Positions 54,161 through 63,985 of a DNA stretch of 64,000 nt are shown one piece after another; the first letter of the stretch is position 1; every line of letters starts with the position of its first letter. This DNA is from Bifidobacterium tsurumiense (GTDB lineage Bacteria > Actinomycetota > Actinomycetes > Actinomycetales > Bifidobacteriaceae). The stretch is from contig NZ_JGZU01000004.1 in the NCBI RefSeq assembly GCF_000741765.1, positions 1 to 64,000 of the forward strand, given 5' to 3'. The translations under genes and the position numbers were made by a program. The notes beneath the pieces were generated by a model, which made no database searches, was not told the DNA's origin, and saw only the letters and a list, made by a program, of their open reading frames with translations.

Positions 54161-54817
54161 TTATTCTTCTTGCATCAGCGAACGTCCGGATTCGAACTGC
54201 TCGAGTATTCCAGTTTTTGCAATCGCCGTGAACAACCACCACATCAAGGCACCGGAAATCACAATGCCGGAGACAAGGTTGGCGGCGAAATAAGCTGCAA
54301 GATACATTCCATCAACAGGCATACCTATGTATTCCGTCACTGCTGTGTAGACGAATCCACCGACCGCTGTGCTAGCGCCTGCAACCATCGCAATCCAGAT
54401 ATTCCAGATGCGATAAGCGGCGATGAGAAAAACGATCTCTGTAAAAGCTCCTTGAATAATGCCCGTAACCAATGAGCCGCCAGCTCCCCACTGATTACCA
54501 AGGAGTAGCTCCAAGGCAGCGCCTAGGGTTTCTGCATAAATAGCAGCTCCAGGCTTTCGCACAATAAGCATTGCAATTACGCCGCCTATATACCAAAAAC
54601 CATTCAAGGTACCGCCCAAACCAGGGACAACAGCGGACAAAAGCGCATAAGGGGCAGGAATAAGAAAATCAACAATCCAGAATACGAGACCCGAGGCAAC
54701 CGCGATAAGCGAAGCTGTGGCAATATCAACGGTCCGCCAGCGCATTGATCGCCGAATCGAGTTCAGCCAAGTTGAAAAGACGTTTTCTTCCATGTTCATT
54801 GGTTGTGTTGCAGCCAT
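54161..54817 (-). CDS. ykoE: YkoE-type ECF transporter S component (thiamine/HMP)
   Basis: 218 residues with six predicted membrane helices, of which the last conserved ones read SGLVFWIVDFLIPAPYALLS, GGTLNGFWYIGGVIAMLIV, GAAIYAETLGAALELLLGNQ and ALMWWLFTAIAKTG. This matches the YkoE substrate-specific subunit that binds thiamine or HMP for an energy-coupling-factor transporter. ATG 54817 (MAATQPMNMEE) is chosen with GAAAGAG upstream. It directly follows the TPP riboswitch. The usual ykoD (ATPase) and ykoC (transmembrane) partners are absent from this operon, so it may share a general ECF module encoded elsewhere. Confidence 0.88.
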   Translation of the reverse strand: MAATQPMNMEENVFSTWLNSIRRSMRWRTVDIATASLIAVASGLVFWIVDFLIPAPYALLSAVVPGLGGTLNGFWYIGGVIAMLIVRKPGAAIYAETLGAALELLLGNQWGAGGSLVTGIIQGAFTEIVFLIAAYRIWNIWIAMVAGASTAVGGFVYTAVTEYIGMPVDGMYLAAYFAANLVSGIVISGALMWWLFTAIAKTGILEQFESGRSLMQEE

Positions 54818-54904
54818 GACAATCACTCTTTCAATGAGGCCCGTCCGTTTCGCCAACGACCGGGGCAAATTGTCACGGAAGGTATGCATGACTATGCGAG
54901 AAAT

Positions 54905-54992
54905 CGATGACTCCGTTCGACGGTACTAACCGCGTCACGTTCAACGGTCGGAGACTTTCGTCTCCCTCTCAGCTTTGCAGCTCCCGTGCATG
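54905..54992 (-). ncRNA. TPP riboswitch (THI element)
   Basis: On the minus strand, GGGAGC is followed by GCTGAGAGGGAGACGAAAGT, then CCGTTGAACGTGACGCGGTT, AGTACC and GTCGAACGGAGTC. These are the conserved pyrimidine-sensing (CTGAGA) and pyrophosphate-binding (ACC/GCGAAGGGA) parts of the THI box. It lies about 90 bases upstream of ykoE and should shut the operon off at high TPP. The closing P1 helix is not clearly paired in this stretch. Confidence 0.9.
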
Positions 54993-55154
54993 TACGTTTA
55001 TGAGGCTACGGATGGGGTGGGACATGGATAGATGGAAAACAACCACACAACGGTTCCAATTCCCACGCGCGTTAAGTCGACACATGAACTATGCTCCGAG
55101 AATCAATTACAATATGGACGAGAACGTGGAAGACAAATTGAAAGAGGGCCATTC

Positions 55155-56399
55155 GTGAAAGTAGCAGTTGCCGGTACTGGATATGTAGGCTTGTCAATCG
55201 CTTTACTCCTTGCCCAACACCATGAAGTGCACGCTTTGGATATAGTTCCTGAGAAAGTTCGCTTGCTCAATGAGGGTAAGAGTCCGATCGTTGACAAGGA
55301 AATCACGTCGTTCCTCGATGACAATACGAATGGAAAACGACCTCTAAACTTTCACGCAACCGTTGACCCTGCTGAAGCATATTCAAACGCAGATTTCGTG
55401 ATCATTGCCACGCCAACGGATTATGACGAACAAAAGAATTATTTTGACACATCAAGCGTGGAAAGCTCCATTCGTGCCATAAGGTCATATTCACCAGATT
55501 CTTGGATTGTCATCAAATCCACAATCCCAGTTGGTTACTCAGCTTCGCTTCGTAACCAACTGAACGACAATCACATTCTGTTCTCGCCTGAATTCCTTCG
55601 CGAAGGACACGCTTTATACGACAATCTCCACCCTAGCCGTGTGGTAGTCGGAGCACCTCAAGACGATCTGGCATCAGTAGATGCAGCTCATCTATTTGCC
55701 AACATGCTCGTTGAAGGTGCTGCAGACAAAGAATCCCAAAGAATCAATCATGATGGTTCGCGTGGAATACCTACACTTATCGTTGGTACTACCGAAGCTG
55801 AAGCCATAAAACTTTTCTCAAACACTTATCTTGCTCTGCGAGTTGCCTACTTTAATGAATTGAATACATACGCAGAAAGCCGCGGATTAAATGCCAAGCA
55901 AATCATTAGCGGCGTTAGCTTGGACCCACGTATCGGCGATGGATACAACAATCCCAGCTTCGGATATGGAGGTTACTGCCTGCCAAAAGATACCAAGCAG
56001 CTACTGGCGAATTATCAAGATGTCCCCCAAAATCTCATTGAGGCGATTGTCGCCGCGAATTCAACGCGTAAAGAGTTCATCGCACAAGAAGTCATCAAAC
56101 GAATAAACGGCTCGCCATCTCCCACCGTCGGCATTTATCGACTGACTATGAAAACTGGATCTGATAACTACAGGCAGTCCGCCATTCAAGACGTCATCAG
56201 AAACCTCAAGGCTGAAGGCATCGCAGTCATTATTTACGAACCGACTTCAGACGAGCAAGCCTTCTTAGGCAGCAAGCTTATTGCCGATCTCGCTGAGTTC
56301 AAGCAAATGTCGGACATCATCGTTGCCAATAGGTGGAGCAGTGATCTTGATGACGTCAGGCAGAAAATCTACACTCGAGATCTGTTCAAACGTGACTGA
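55155..56399 (+). CDS. ugd: nucleotide-sugar (UDP-glucose) 6-dehydrogenase
   Basis: 414 residues. It oxidises UDP-glucose (or a similar sugar nucleotide) to the uronate, with two NAD reductions, in the cytoplasm. The NAD fold opens [20 protein letters not shown], followed by [10 protein letters not shown] and STIPVGYS. The catalytic cysteine is in [18 protein letters not shown] 55155 is chosen because the domain begins exactly there and AAAGAGGGCC sits upstream; the earlier ATG 55032 gives unrelated residues. Its product may feed the surface polysaccharide made by the following genes. Confidence 0.93.
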   Translation: MKVAVAGTGYVGLSIALLLAQHHEVHALDIVPEKVRLLNEGKSPIVDKEITSFLDDNTNGKRPLNFHATVDPAEAYSNADFVIIATPTDYDEQKNYFDTSSVESSIRAIRSYSPDSWIVIKSTIPVGYSASLRNQLNDNHILFSPEFLREGHALYDNLHPSRVVVGAPQDDLASVDAAHLFANMLVEGAADKESQRINHDGSRGIPTLIVGTTEAEAIKLFSNTYLALRVAYFNELNTYAESRGLNAKQIISGVSLDPRIGDGYNNPSFGYGGYCLPKDTKQLLANYQDVPQNLIEAIVAANSTRKEFIAQEVIKRINGSPSPTVGIYRLTMKTGSDNYRQSAIQDVIRNLKAEGIAVIIYEPTSDEQAFLGSKLIADLAEFKQMSDIIVANRWSSDLDDVRQKIYTRDLFKRD

Positions 56400-56413
56400 T
56401 ACATCATATGTGT

Positions 56414-56457
56414 TGGAGTGTGTTTGGAGAGACAGGATGAACTTCCAGACACACTCC
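56414..56457 (+). terminator. terminator after the sugar dehydrogenase gene
   Basis: A 15-bp stem with one G-T pair (56414-56428 with 56443-56457) and a 14-base loop, 15 bases past the stop. Confidence 0.75.
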
Positions 56458-56633
56458 ATCGCGAGCATCGGGCGATACTCTGAGTAACACTTCCGAAGTA
56501 TGCATCATTGAATCTCATTTCACGGAAAGTTTGACAATCGGTCAGATCACAATGACTAAAACGCAGTTTCAGCAGAGTGCGCTACCCCAACAGATTAGGC
56601 TGCTGTTTTGCATTCCAAGGTACACTTAAGCCT

Positions 56634-57662
56634 ATGACACAAGAACCCGAACCATTGGTTTCAATAATCGTGCCCGTTTATAATGCGGAGCGATATTTGC
56701 GCTATTGCCTAGATTCGATTCTCAGTCAATCACATCGCAACCTAGATATCATCTTGGTGGACGACGGCTCCGATGATTCTTCTCCACAAATCTGCGACGA
56801 ATACGCTGCATCCGATTCCAGAATTTCAGTCATCCATCAATCAAATGGCGGCATATCGAAAGCACAGAATGCAGGACTGGATGCTGCAGTTGGACAATAT
56901 ATAGCCTTTGCGGATAACGATGACATACTCGACCACCACAACATACAATTCCTGCTGCATGCTTTGGAAACAACGGGGTCAGATATGAGCAAGGCCCGCT
57001 GGCGTCAATTCGGTATCTCTTCGATTGATCAAATCGCGCAAGAGGCACAGGAAGGTGCCCACAGCCCCGGAAAGGTCACAGTTTTTACCGACCCTCTCCG
57101 CGCCTATCAGACCGTGTTCTGCAAGAGCCTCCGTATCATCGGCAATTTGCTTGGCAAGAACACAGAGGCCAAATACTTCAATGAGGCTAATTGGTGCCGC
57201 TTATATCGCCGAGATCTCTGGGAAGGTATTCGTTTCCCAGAGGGTATGTACGCACAAGACGTGATGGTTGCAGGCCAGCTGTATTCAAGAATGAATAAAG
57301 TCGTTGATATTGACGTCAACCTATACAACTGGTTGCAGACCCCAAGTTCTGTAACACATCAAGAACGTAGATTCAGCTTTTATCGAGATAACATGAATGC
57401 CGGAATCACTAATTTTGAACTCTGCATCGAAAAGGGCATTATCCCCGCACGGAGTTACTACACCATAACGGGCGCGGTCACCGATGAAACCACCTCAACC
57501 GATTTCAATACTCACAAACATGACCACCTGAGTGACAAAATACTAAGAAATAAGATGATTAAACAACTTCCATTGAGACAACGTGCAATCTGTGCCATTT
57601 TGAGGCGCATCCGATTGCTAGAAAAAATGGTGTATGACCGTCGTGTCAAAAACATGAAGTAG
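56634..57662 (+). CDS. family 2 glycosyltransferase
   Basis: About 342 residues. The GT-A fold is clear: LVSIIVPVYNAERYLRYCLD, ILVDDGSDDSS, GGISKAQNAGLDAAVGQYIAFADNDDIL with the DxD metal motif (DNDD), then the acceptor region with NWCRLYRRDLWEG. It probably adds a sugar to a lipid-linked oligosaccharide at the inner face of the membrane. ATG 56634 is chosen; the upstream part of the frame lacks family likeness. Donor and acceptor are unknown. It is flanked by hairpins, so it is likely a single-gene transcript. Confidence 0.9.
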   Translation: MTQEPEPLVSIIVPVYNAERYLRYCLDSILSQSHRNLDIILVDDGSDDSSPQICDEYAASDSRISVIHQSNGGISKAQNAGLDAAVGQYIAFADNDDILDHHNIQFLLHALETTGSDMSKARWRQFGISSIDQIAQEAQEGAHSPGKVTVFTDPLRAYQTVFCKSLRIIGNLLGKNTEAKYFNEANWCRLYRRDLWEGIRFPEGMYAQDVMVAGQLYSRMNKVVDIDVNLYNWLQTPSSVTHQERRFSFYRDNMNAGITNFELCIEKGIIPARSYYTITGAVTDETTSTDFNTHKHDHLSDKILRNKMIKQLPLRQRAICAILRRIRLLEKMVYDRRVKNMK

Positions 57663-57669
57663 TCAGATA

Positions 57670-57720
57670 CATGTTGTTCGTTTTGCACTGCCTTAATGGC
57701 TGCGTAAAACGAACAACATG
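57670..57720. terminator. bidirectional terminator between converging genes
   Basis: A perfect 15-bp stem (57670-57684 with 57706-57720, CATGTTGTTCGTTTT arm) with a 21-base loop, between the plus-strand glycosyltransferase and the minus-strand ABC ATPase. Confidence 0.85.
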
Positions 57721-57762
57721 CGGCATTATTCATCGCATCTTGTTTGACGCGCTACGAACTTA

Positions 57763-59019
57763 TTATTCCTGCACAAAATCCAATACGCGCTCACTAATTA
57801 ACGCATAATCCTTGTTTTTTGCATTACGGATAGCAAAAGAACATGAATTCTCTTCATTCGTGAATGCAACCATATCGGTAGGCCCTTCAGGAGTTGCACC
57901 ATCAACCCTCAGAGACACTAACAATTTAAAATCGCTGTTATTGAAACTTGCGACGGGGATATTGAATCGTACACGCTGTCTTCCTGTCTTGAACATACGC
58001 ACAGACCCAGAGTCGCATACTACTCCCCCACGCTTGCGATCAATCAATGAGATAGCCAAATAGAACGGGCATTCTTCATGGAACTCGTACTCTACTTCAA
58101 AGCGGAAAGGTTGCTCTCCATCACTCAACTGCTCTGAAATCGGCCACACTTTCAAGAATGGTACACGCTCGTTCAATCCAGCGGGGTACTTCTCCACTTC
58201 GTCATTCTCATCATCAGAAGGCTGTTTCGCATCAGACGGCTTAACTGCGACGTTCTCCAAGGTGTACCTATCTGCAACAGTATCTTTGTCGCCGCTTTCG
58301 ATTATTTCGCCGTCTTTTATTAAAATTGCTTTATTACAATATTTTTTGACCGAATCCATGGAGTGGGTAACCAATATAACGGTTTTGGTCGGATCCTTCT
58401 TCACTTCAGAGAAGAAATTGTCGCACTTCCGCTGGAATGCCTCATCACCAACTGCAAGCACCTCGTCAAGCACCAAAATATCTCCCTGTGCTTTGATGGC
58501 CACAGAAAAAGCAAGTCGAACTTGCATACCAGAAGAGTAATTCTTCAGCTTCTGGTCCATGAACTCCTCAAGCTCCGCAAAGGCAACGATATCGTCATAC
58601 ATGCCGTCAATTTCTTCACGGCTAAATCCAAGCAATGCTCCGTTAAGATACACGTTTTCTCGGCCGGTAAGCTCCGGATTGAAACCGACACCCAGTTCGA
58701 TAAATGGGACCAGTTTTCCGTTCACTTGAACCGATCCATGTTCAGGAACATAAATCTGTGAAATGATTTTCAGCAGTGTCGATTTTCCTGAACCGTTTCG
58801 GCCCACAATGCCGAAGAAATCGCCTTGATGCACATCAAATGTGATATCGCGAAGTACCTGTTGCTCGGTGTATCCCTTGATTCCCCTAGCCCAATTCAGG
58901 AAAGCCTGCTTAAGTCCAGAAGCCTGCTCAGTTGGGAGCCGGAACGATTTTGCAACATGCTGTACAGAAAGAACTACTGGGCTCTGCTCAACCTCTTGAT
59001 TCATATCCACCTCAGCCAT
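57763..59019 (-). CDS. polysaccharide ABC exporter ATPase (Wzt-like) with glycan-binding tail
   Basis: 418 residues. The ATPase of a Wzm/Wzt-type exporter for surface glycan. Walker A GRNGSGKSTLLKI, signature NYSSGMQVRLAFSVA and Walker B ILVLDEVLAVGDEAF. The C-terminal 170 residues after a Ser/Asp/Glu-rich hinge (KQPSDDENDEVEKYPAG) form a beta-rich domain like Wzt-C, which recognises the terminal structure of the exported chain. The N-terminal ATPase part has the teichoic/O-antigen type (SVQHVAKSFRLPTEQASG). It is 6 bases after the permease gene and shares its transcript. Confidence 0.93.
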   Translation of the reverse strand: MAEVDMNQEVEQSPVVLSVQHVAKSFRLPTEQASGLKQAFLNWARGIKGYTEQQVLRDITFDVHQGDFFGIVGRNGSGKSTLLKIISQIYVPEHGSVQVNGKLVPFIELGVGFNPELTGRENVYLNGALLGFSREEIDGMYDDIVAFAELEEFMDQKLKNYSSGMQVRLAFSVAIKAQGDILVLDEVLAVGDEAFQRKCDNFFSEVKKDPTKTVILVTHSMDSVKKYCNKAILIKDGEIIESGDKDTVADRYTLENVAVKPSDAKQPSDDENDEVEKYPAGLNERVPFLKVWPISEQLSDGEQPFRFEVEYEFHEECPFYLAISLIDRKRGGVVCDSGSVRMFKTGRQRVRFNIPVASFNNSDFKLLVSLRVDGATPEGPTDMVAFTNEENSCSFAIRNAKNKDYALISERVLDFVQE

Positions 59020-59025
59020 GATTTA

Positions 59026-59856
59026 CTACAGTACCTCCGCAAAAGCACTCTGGCGCTTTCGGAACACATGCACTCCCAACCACAAAATGAACACAGACAG
59101 CGCATATGGAATGAGCCGAATAAAAGGATTCTGTATCATCGTCCATACTGTTGGCGTGTATTGAGGCGCCAGCAAATTATGGCGAATATCCATAATCGTC
59201 TGTGCAACAGGATTCAGCATAAGTAAGTCAGCTGCCCAACCATATCCACGTTCCGACACCATTGAAATCGGATAAATAATAGGTGTCGCGTAGAAGAGCG
59301 CCTGCATTACGACTTCCCAAATATGCGCGACATCACGGAAATATACGTATAAGGTGGCCAGGACTAGGGCTAACCCTAATCCAATTGCATACAGCTGAAG
59401 GATGCTGAACGGAACCAGCAACACACGCCAAGTAAATTGTGCGTGTGCAAAGAAACCGAAAACAATAACCACGAGCAAATTGATACCCAGCGAAATCATT
59501 GAACCCATGGTTGTGGATGCGACGATGATGTACTTAGGGAAATGAATTTTTCGGAGCAAATCGCCACGATTTACTATCGACATCATTCCCATACTCGTAG
59601 ATTCTGAGAAGAAACTCCAAAGACATGTGCCGCAAAGCAACGAAATCGGGAATGTCGGTGTTCCATCAGAGAACTTCAAGAATCTCACAAACACGACATA
59701 CATAACGGCAAACAGCATAAGAGGCTTCAACACTGACCACAGTATGCCAAGAAACGATCCTTGGTATCTGAGCTGAAAGTCAGTTTTAACGAGCTCCTTG
59801 AACACGACAATCGCATATCGATATCTATCCCGGAGACTTTTTACTACCTGCGCCAT
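59026..59856 (-). CDS. polysaccharide ABC exporter permease (Wzm-like)
   Basis: 276 residues with six helices of the ABC-2/Wzm family: QGSFLGILWSVLKPLMLFAV, VYVVFVRFLKF, FFSESTSMGMM, the conserved IVNRGDLLRKIHFPKYII amphipathic segment, and the final YALSVFILWLGVHVF. It forms the membrane channel for glycan export together with the Wzt-like ATPase. ATG 59856 (MAQVVKSLRDRY). It is followed by the ATPase gene with a 6-base gap. Confidence 0.92.
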   Translation of the reverse strand: MAQVVKSLRDRYRYAIVVFKELVKTDFQLRYQGSFLGILWSVLKPLMLFAVMYVVFVRFLKFSDGTPTFPISLLCGTCLWSFFSESTSMGMMSIVNRGDLLRKIHFPKYIIVASTTMGSMISLGINLLVVIVFGFFAHAQFTWRVLLVPFSILQLYAIGLGLALVLATLYVYFRDVAHIWEVVMQALFYATPIIYPISMVSERGYGWAADLLMLNPVAQTIMDIRHNLLAPQYTPTVWTMIQNPFIRLIPYALSVFILWLGVHVFRKRQSAFAEVL

Positions 59857-60026
59857 AAGTCACACATCCTATCAGTACCGTTAACCCGCATTATTCATCC
59901 AAATCAGAACAAGCGAGGGATTCATCGCAGTCAAGAGCTTTGAGCAGATTGCCATCGAAACTGAGATACATTGCCAGACATGACCCATGCATCTCCTGAG
60001 CATGACCTATCACTGGCCTATGTTTC

Positions 60027-61379
60027 TCAATGGCGAACAAAGCGAATGAGTCTCCGACTTATTGAGCGCAACATCTTCCTTCGCTTAGAGTCTTCAGGGA
60101 GAAGTCTGTCGACCAACTTGCGTGCACAAGTATCCTTCTTCAGCACTCTTTGCGCTTCACGTTGCTCTTCATCTAGCCTTTTTCGCTCAACTTCTTTCTT
60201 ATGTTGTTCTGCTATTTCCAGCTCTTTTTGATGACGAATGAATCCTTCAAGCTCGATTCTCTTGTTTTTGAAGTCGGTAACTTTGTCAGCGATCACGTCG
60301 TCATTGATATCTTCCAAAACCAGCTCATCATAAAGTGACATCCACCGATACAAATCATCGGAATCTGCAGGCTGGACTTGCTGGTCCAAAAAAGATTGAA
60401 CACGCGGCAACAATGGTTCAAGGATAATGAAAGCAGTGTTCTTATCACCCCACGTACTCCGAAGTACCCGAAATCCCTCAGCTTGGTCGTCTACCGAGAG
60501 CCGCATACACCACTCGCGACCGACTATTCCCAGCATGACATATTTAAACCAATTCGAATATTGTTGTACTTCGGAATGGCCAAACTGTAATGCATACTGT
60601 TCAACAGCACGTAATGTCGCATGCATTCCCTGCTGACCATTATCAAAGCGGTCAAATGACTCGATTCCGTTGCCTGACACACCTGCTCCAAACCGATATC
60701 GAAGGCCGCGATATTCAGGTACGGTAAGCATACTCATCGCGCGTGAACTCAAAACAAAGAATTCGTACGCATCCTGCATTCTTCCAAGACGCTTATCTGT
60801 CATGCCGTTGAATGCTTCACGAATGAAATCACCTTTGAATAGGCAATCAATCACAGACCAGGTATTGCGAGCAGGGAAATCTTCAGAGAACACGGAACGA
60901 ATCACATCACCCGATTTCACTCCACCAAAGGTAGTGTTCAGAGCCTTTTCTTCTGCATATGCCGTACGTTGATTATCGTCTCCCACGGCCATGAGACTGC
61001 GACCGAAACGCAATATATCCGGGTCTTTGCCACGAGCATATGACGTCATAATCTCGCATAGAGTCGGTTCAACCTCATCGTCGCCGTCAACAAACACCAC
61101 ATATTTACCGTGCGAAGAGAGAACCCCTGTACGCCGTGCCAAATGTGCTCCACCGTTCAAGGATTTATCGATCACATGGAATCTATTATCGTCTCTCGCA
61201 CATGACTCAATAATAGATGCAGTGCTATCGGTGCTAGCATCATTAACGACAATGACTTCAAAATCATCCTTGGTCTGCGCCTTGATGCTCTCAAGGCACT
61301 GCTCTATGTAATGCTCAACGTTATAAGCAATAACAACGAAAGAAAGCAGCACAGATCCGTTTTCCACTTGTATGGTCAT
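60027..61379 (-). CDS. family 2 glycosyltransferase with C-terminal coiled coil
   Basis: 450 residues. The N-terminal GT-A domain (LSFVVIAYNVEHYIEQCLES, VIVVNDASTDSTASII, VVFVDGDDEVEPTL with DGDD as metal site) is followed by about 100 residues of linker. The C-terminal third is a strongly charged coiled coil (KKEVERKRLDEEQREAQRV). The coiled coil may bind partners or the membrane. ATG 61379 lies 3 bases after the rmlA stop, so rmlA and this gene form one operon. Substrates unknown. Confidence 0.9.
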   Translation of the reverse strand: MTIQVENGSVLLSFVVIAYNVEHYIEQCLESIKAQTKDDFEVIVVNDASTDSTASIIESCARDDNRFHVIDKSLNGGAHLARRTGVLSSHGKYVVFVDGDDEVEPTLCEIMTSYARGKDPDILRFGRSLMAVGDDNQRTAYAEEKALNTTFGGVKSGDVIRSVFSEDFPARNTWSVIDCLFKGDFIREAFNGMTDKRLGRMQDAYEFFVLSSRAMSMLTVPEYRGLRYRFGAGVSGNGIESFDRFDNGQQGMHATLRAVEQYALQFGHSEVQQYSNWFKYVMLGIVGREWCMRLSVDDQAEGFRVLRSTWGDKNTAFIILEPLLPRVQSFLDQQVQPADSDDLYRWMSLYDELVLEDINDDVIADKVTDFKNKRIELEGFIRHQKELEIAEQHKKEVERKRLDEEQREAQRVLKKDTCARKLVDRLLPEDSKRRKMLRSISRRLIRFVRH

Positions 61380-61382
61380 TCA

Positions 61383-62285
61383 TTAATTCCAGTCTTCGGA
61401 ATTGGGTTTTACGATGATCTTATTATCAGCAACGTCCTTCAGATGCTTACCATATGGGCTTTTTCCGTACATTACAGCAGCTTCCATCAGCTGCTCTCTG
61501 CTGATCCACCCATTCTCGAATGCTATTTCCTCAGCAACGGCGATTGGAAGTCCCTGAGCACGCTGAACAGTGCGCACAAACTCTCCTGCCTCATACAAGG
61601 AATCCATAGTGCCCGTATCCAACCAAGCATATCCACGGCCCAATGTCTGCACATTCAAGCTGCCATCTTCCAAATACAGCTTATTTAAGTCGGTGATCTC
61701 TAGTTCGCCGCGTGCTGATGGCTTCACCTGCTTCGCGAACTCAGTCACTCGTTCGTCATAGAAATACAGACCAGTTACTGCATAATTCGATGCGGGATGT
61801 TCAGGCTTTTCTACGATGCTGATAGCCTTCTTATTTTCGTCGAATTCCACAACGCCATAACGCTCTGGATCATCAACGTAGTAACCGAATACAGTGGCAC
61901 CATGTTTGACCGAAACTGCTTTGCGCAAAGTACGGCCAAGACCATTGCCATAGAAGATATTGTCCCCCAACACCAAGGCACACGGCTCTCCGTCAATGAA
62001 TTCTTCACCAAGGATGAATGCTTGGGCAAGCCCATCAGGGCTCGGCTGAACTTTATAAGAGAAATTCACCCCATACTGGCTGCCGTCACCAAGCAATCGC
62101 TCAAAGTTTGGCAAATCATGAGGAGTGGAAATGATGAGAATATCCCTTATGCCGGCCATCATCAAAACACTCAGCGGGTAATAGATCATGGGCTTGTCAT
62201 ACACCGGCAGCAGCTGCTTCGACGTCACCGTAGTCAAGGGGTAGAGCCTGGTACCAGAACCACCCGCGAGGATGATGCCTTTCAT
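61383..62285 (-). CDS. rmlA: glucose-1-phosphate thymidylyltransferase (RmlA)
   Basis: 300 residues, typical size. It makes dTDP-glucose from dTTP and glucose-1-phosphate, the first step of dTDP-rhamnose synthesis. The nucleotide-binding start [52 protein letters not shown], the VLGDNIFYG metal segment and [14 protein letters not shown] are all standard. The ATG at 62285 is at the conserved first residue. It probably shares the operon with the glycosyltransferase that follows; rmlCD precedes it, separated by a hairpin. Confidence 0.97.
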   Translation of the reverse strand: MKGIILAGGSGTRLYPLTTVTSKQLLPVYDKPMIYYPLSVLMMAGIRDILIISTPHDLPNFERLLGDGSQYGVNFSYKVQPSPDGLAQAFILGEEFIDGEPCALVLGDNIFYGNGLGRTLRKAVSVKHGATVFGYYVDDPERYGVVEFDENKKAISIVEKPEHPASNYAVTGLYFYDERVTEFAKQVKPSARGELEITDLNKLYLEDGSLNVQTLGRGYAWLDTGTMDSLYEAGEFVRTVQRAQGLPIAVAEEIAFENGWISREQLMEAAVMYGKSPYGKHLKDVADNKIIVKPNSEDWN

Positions 62286-62358
62286 AGTGTATTACCTGCT
62301 TTCTTCACCATACACATCTATAAACATGTCCAGCTTAGCCGCTGAAGCACTTGACCGA

Positions 62359-62388
62359 GAAACCGCGCAGAACTATCTGCACGGTTTC
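62359..62388 (-). terminator. hairpin between rmlCD and rmlA
   Basis: GAAACCG and CGGTTTC arms with inner GCAGA/TCTGC pairs and single-base bulges, 46 bases past the minus-strand rmlCD stop and followed there by TCGG. It may attenuate rather than fully stop transcription into rmlA. Confidence 0.55.
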
Positions 62389-62433
62389 ATCGCAATGTGT
62401 GCTGCATTATTACAAGCTGAGCTTAAGGTGCTA

Positions 62434-63885
62434 CTAACGTGCGCTCAATTGCTGCTCAACATATTGGCGCAATTCCACTTGCCAATCCGGCACTTCAAAT
62501 CCTGTCGCCTCGATCTTATGCAAATCGAGGGCGCTGTTGGTCGGACGAGGACTTACTGGAGACTTTGCATTCGCGAAGTACTCTGCTGTGCTAATTGGAC
62601 GAACTGCTGATCCGTTGCCGTTGGTTTGTTCAAACACTGCAGAAGCAATGTCTGCCCAGCTTTGCACCTTACCGGAACCAGTGAGGTTATAGGTGCCATA
62701 CGGTGAATCCGAGTCGAGCAGATGGAAAATAGCCTCAGTCATATCAGCAGTAAAGGTCAAGCGACCGAACTGATCATCAACCACGGTGATTTCATTGAGA
62801 CCGTCTTCGGGATCAGCGACCTTGTTCGACAAAGCCATCATCGTCTTGACGAAGTTCTTGCCATCACCGATAACCCAGCTAGACCTCACAATATAATGCC
62901 TCGGCGCATTGCTTACTGCAATGTCTCCGGCCGCCTTGGTCTGGCCGTATACGCCAAGCGGCGCAAAGGCTTCTTCCTCGGTGTGCTCTTGCTGAGTACC
63001 ATCAAAGACATAATCAGAACTCACATGCACCAGTGTGATGTTGTGTTCAGCAGCCACCTTGGCAAGCAAAGCAGGCCCTTGGGCATTGGCTTTCCATGCG
63101 ATCGGCCGACCTTCTGCCGTCTCTGCCTTGTCCACAGCCGTGAAGGCGCCGGCGTTGATGATAGTCCCGTACAAACTCCAGTCGAACTGGTCATATTGCT
63201 GTGGATCCGAGAAATCGAAGGTGTCAATATCGTGGAACTCGAATCCAAGGAGCCCATGCTTCTCCACATACCGTTGGACGGCTTGTCCCAATTGACCATT
63301 GCTGCCGGTAACCAAAGTACGTCGCGGACTCATCGGCTTGGCATCGCGAAGCATCGGATGATGCAAATCTGCCTCAGAACGTTCGGATTTCTCGAGAGGA
63401 ATAGGCCATTCGATACCAAGTTCAGGATCTGCCAGATTGACGAATGTGTAAGTCTTCTTCTGTTCCAAAGACCAGTGCGCATTCACCAGATATGTGTATG
63501 CGGTACCGTCTTGCAAGGCCTGGAAACTATTGCCCACACCACGTGGAACATAAATTGCCTTGGAAGGATCGAGTTTGGTAGTGAATACCTGGCCGAAGGA
63601 TTCACCGGGCCGTAAATCAACCCATGCACCAAAGATTTCTCCTGTTGCCACGGAAATATACTTGTCCCATGGTTCGGCGTGTATTCCTCTGGTCACGCCT
63701 TTCTTGGCATTAAAACTGATATTGTTTTGCACCGGTCCGAAGTCCGGCAGGCCAAGAGCAGTCATCTTCGCGCGCTGCCAGTTCTCCTTGAACCAGCCTC
63801 TGTTATCGCCATGAACTGGCAAATCAAATACCAGCAACCCCGGAATATTAGTCTCGGTTACTGCCAATTCTTTGGAAAAATCCAT
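62434..63885 (-). CDS. rmlCD: bifunctional dTDP-4-dehydrorhamnose 3,5-epimerase / reductase (RmlC-RmlD fusion)
   Basis: 483 residues joining the last two steps of dTDP-L-rhamnose synthesis in one chain, a form common in bifidobacteria. N-terminal RmlC cupin: LLVFDLPVHGDNRGWFKENW, the catalytic His in VTRGIHAEPWDKYISV and the later YVPRGVGNSFQAL. From about residue 190 the RmlD Rossmann domain: RRTLVTGSNGQLGQAV, TLVHVSSDYVFDGTQ, the YxxxK pair in LGVYGQTKAAGD and a closing sugar-binding part. GAGGAG before ATG 63885 supports the start. rmlB is not in the window and may lie past the right edge. Confidence 0.97.
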   Translation of the reverse strand: MDFSKELAVTETNIPGLLVFDLPVHGDNRGWFKENWQRAKMTALGLPDFGPVQNNISFNAKKGVTRGIHAEPWDKYISVATGEIFGAWVDLRPGESFGQVFTTKLDPSKAIYVPRGVGNSFQALQDGTAYTYLVNAHWSLEQKKTYTFVNLADPELGIEWPIPLEKSERSEADLHHPMLRDAKPMSPRRTLVTGSNGQLGQAVQRYVEKHGLLGFEFHDIDTFDFSDPQQYDQFDWSLYGTIINAGAFTAVDKAETAEGRPIAWKANAQGPALLAKVAAEHNITLVHVSSDYVFDGTQQEHTEEEAFAPLGVYGQTKAAGDIAVSNAPRHYIVRSSWVIGDGKNFVKTMMALSNKVADPEDGLNEITVVDDQFGRLTFTADMTEAIFHLLDSDSPYGTYNLTGSGKVQSWADIASAVFEQTNGNGSAVRPISTAEYFANAKSPVSPRPTNSALDLHKIEATGFEVPDWQVELRQYVEQQLSAR

Positions 63886-63950
63886 AATTCACTCCTCAGT
63901 AGTTTGAGTGATGCCTTACCTATTACGACTGAAGTCTGTAACGTAGAAAA

Positions 63951-63985
63951 GGTCTAGGATTCGGAAACTTGCCAAACCCTAGACC
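63951..63985 (-). terminator. terminator of a minus-strand gene beyond the right edge
   Basis: GGTCTAGG (63951-63958) pairs with CCTAGACC (63978-63985); on the minus strand it is followed by TTTTCT. It implies that a further minus-strand gene ends just outside the window. Confidence 0.7.
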
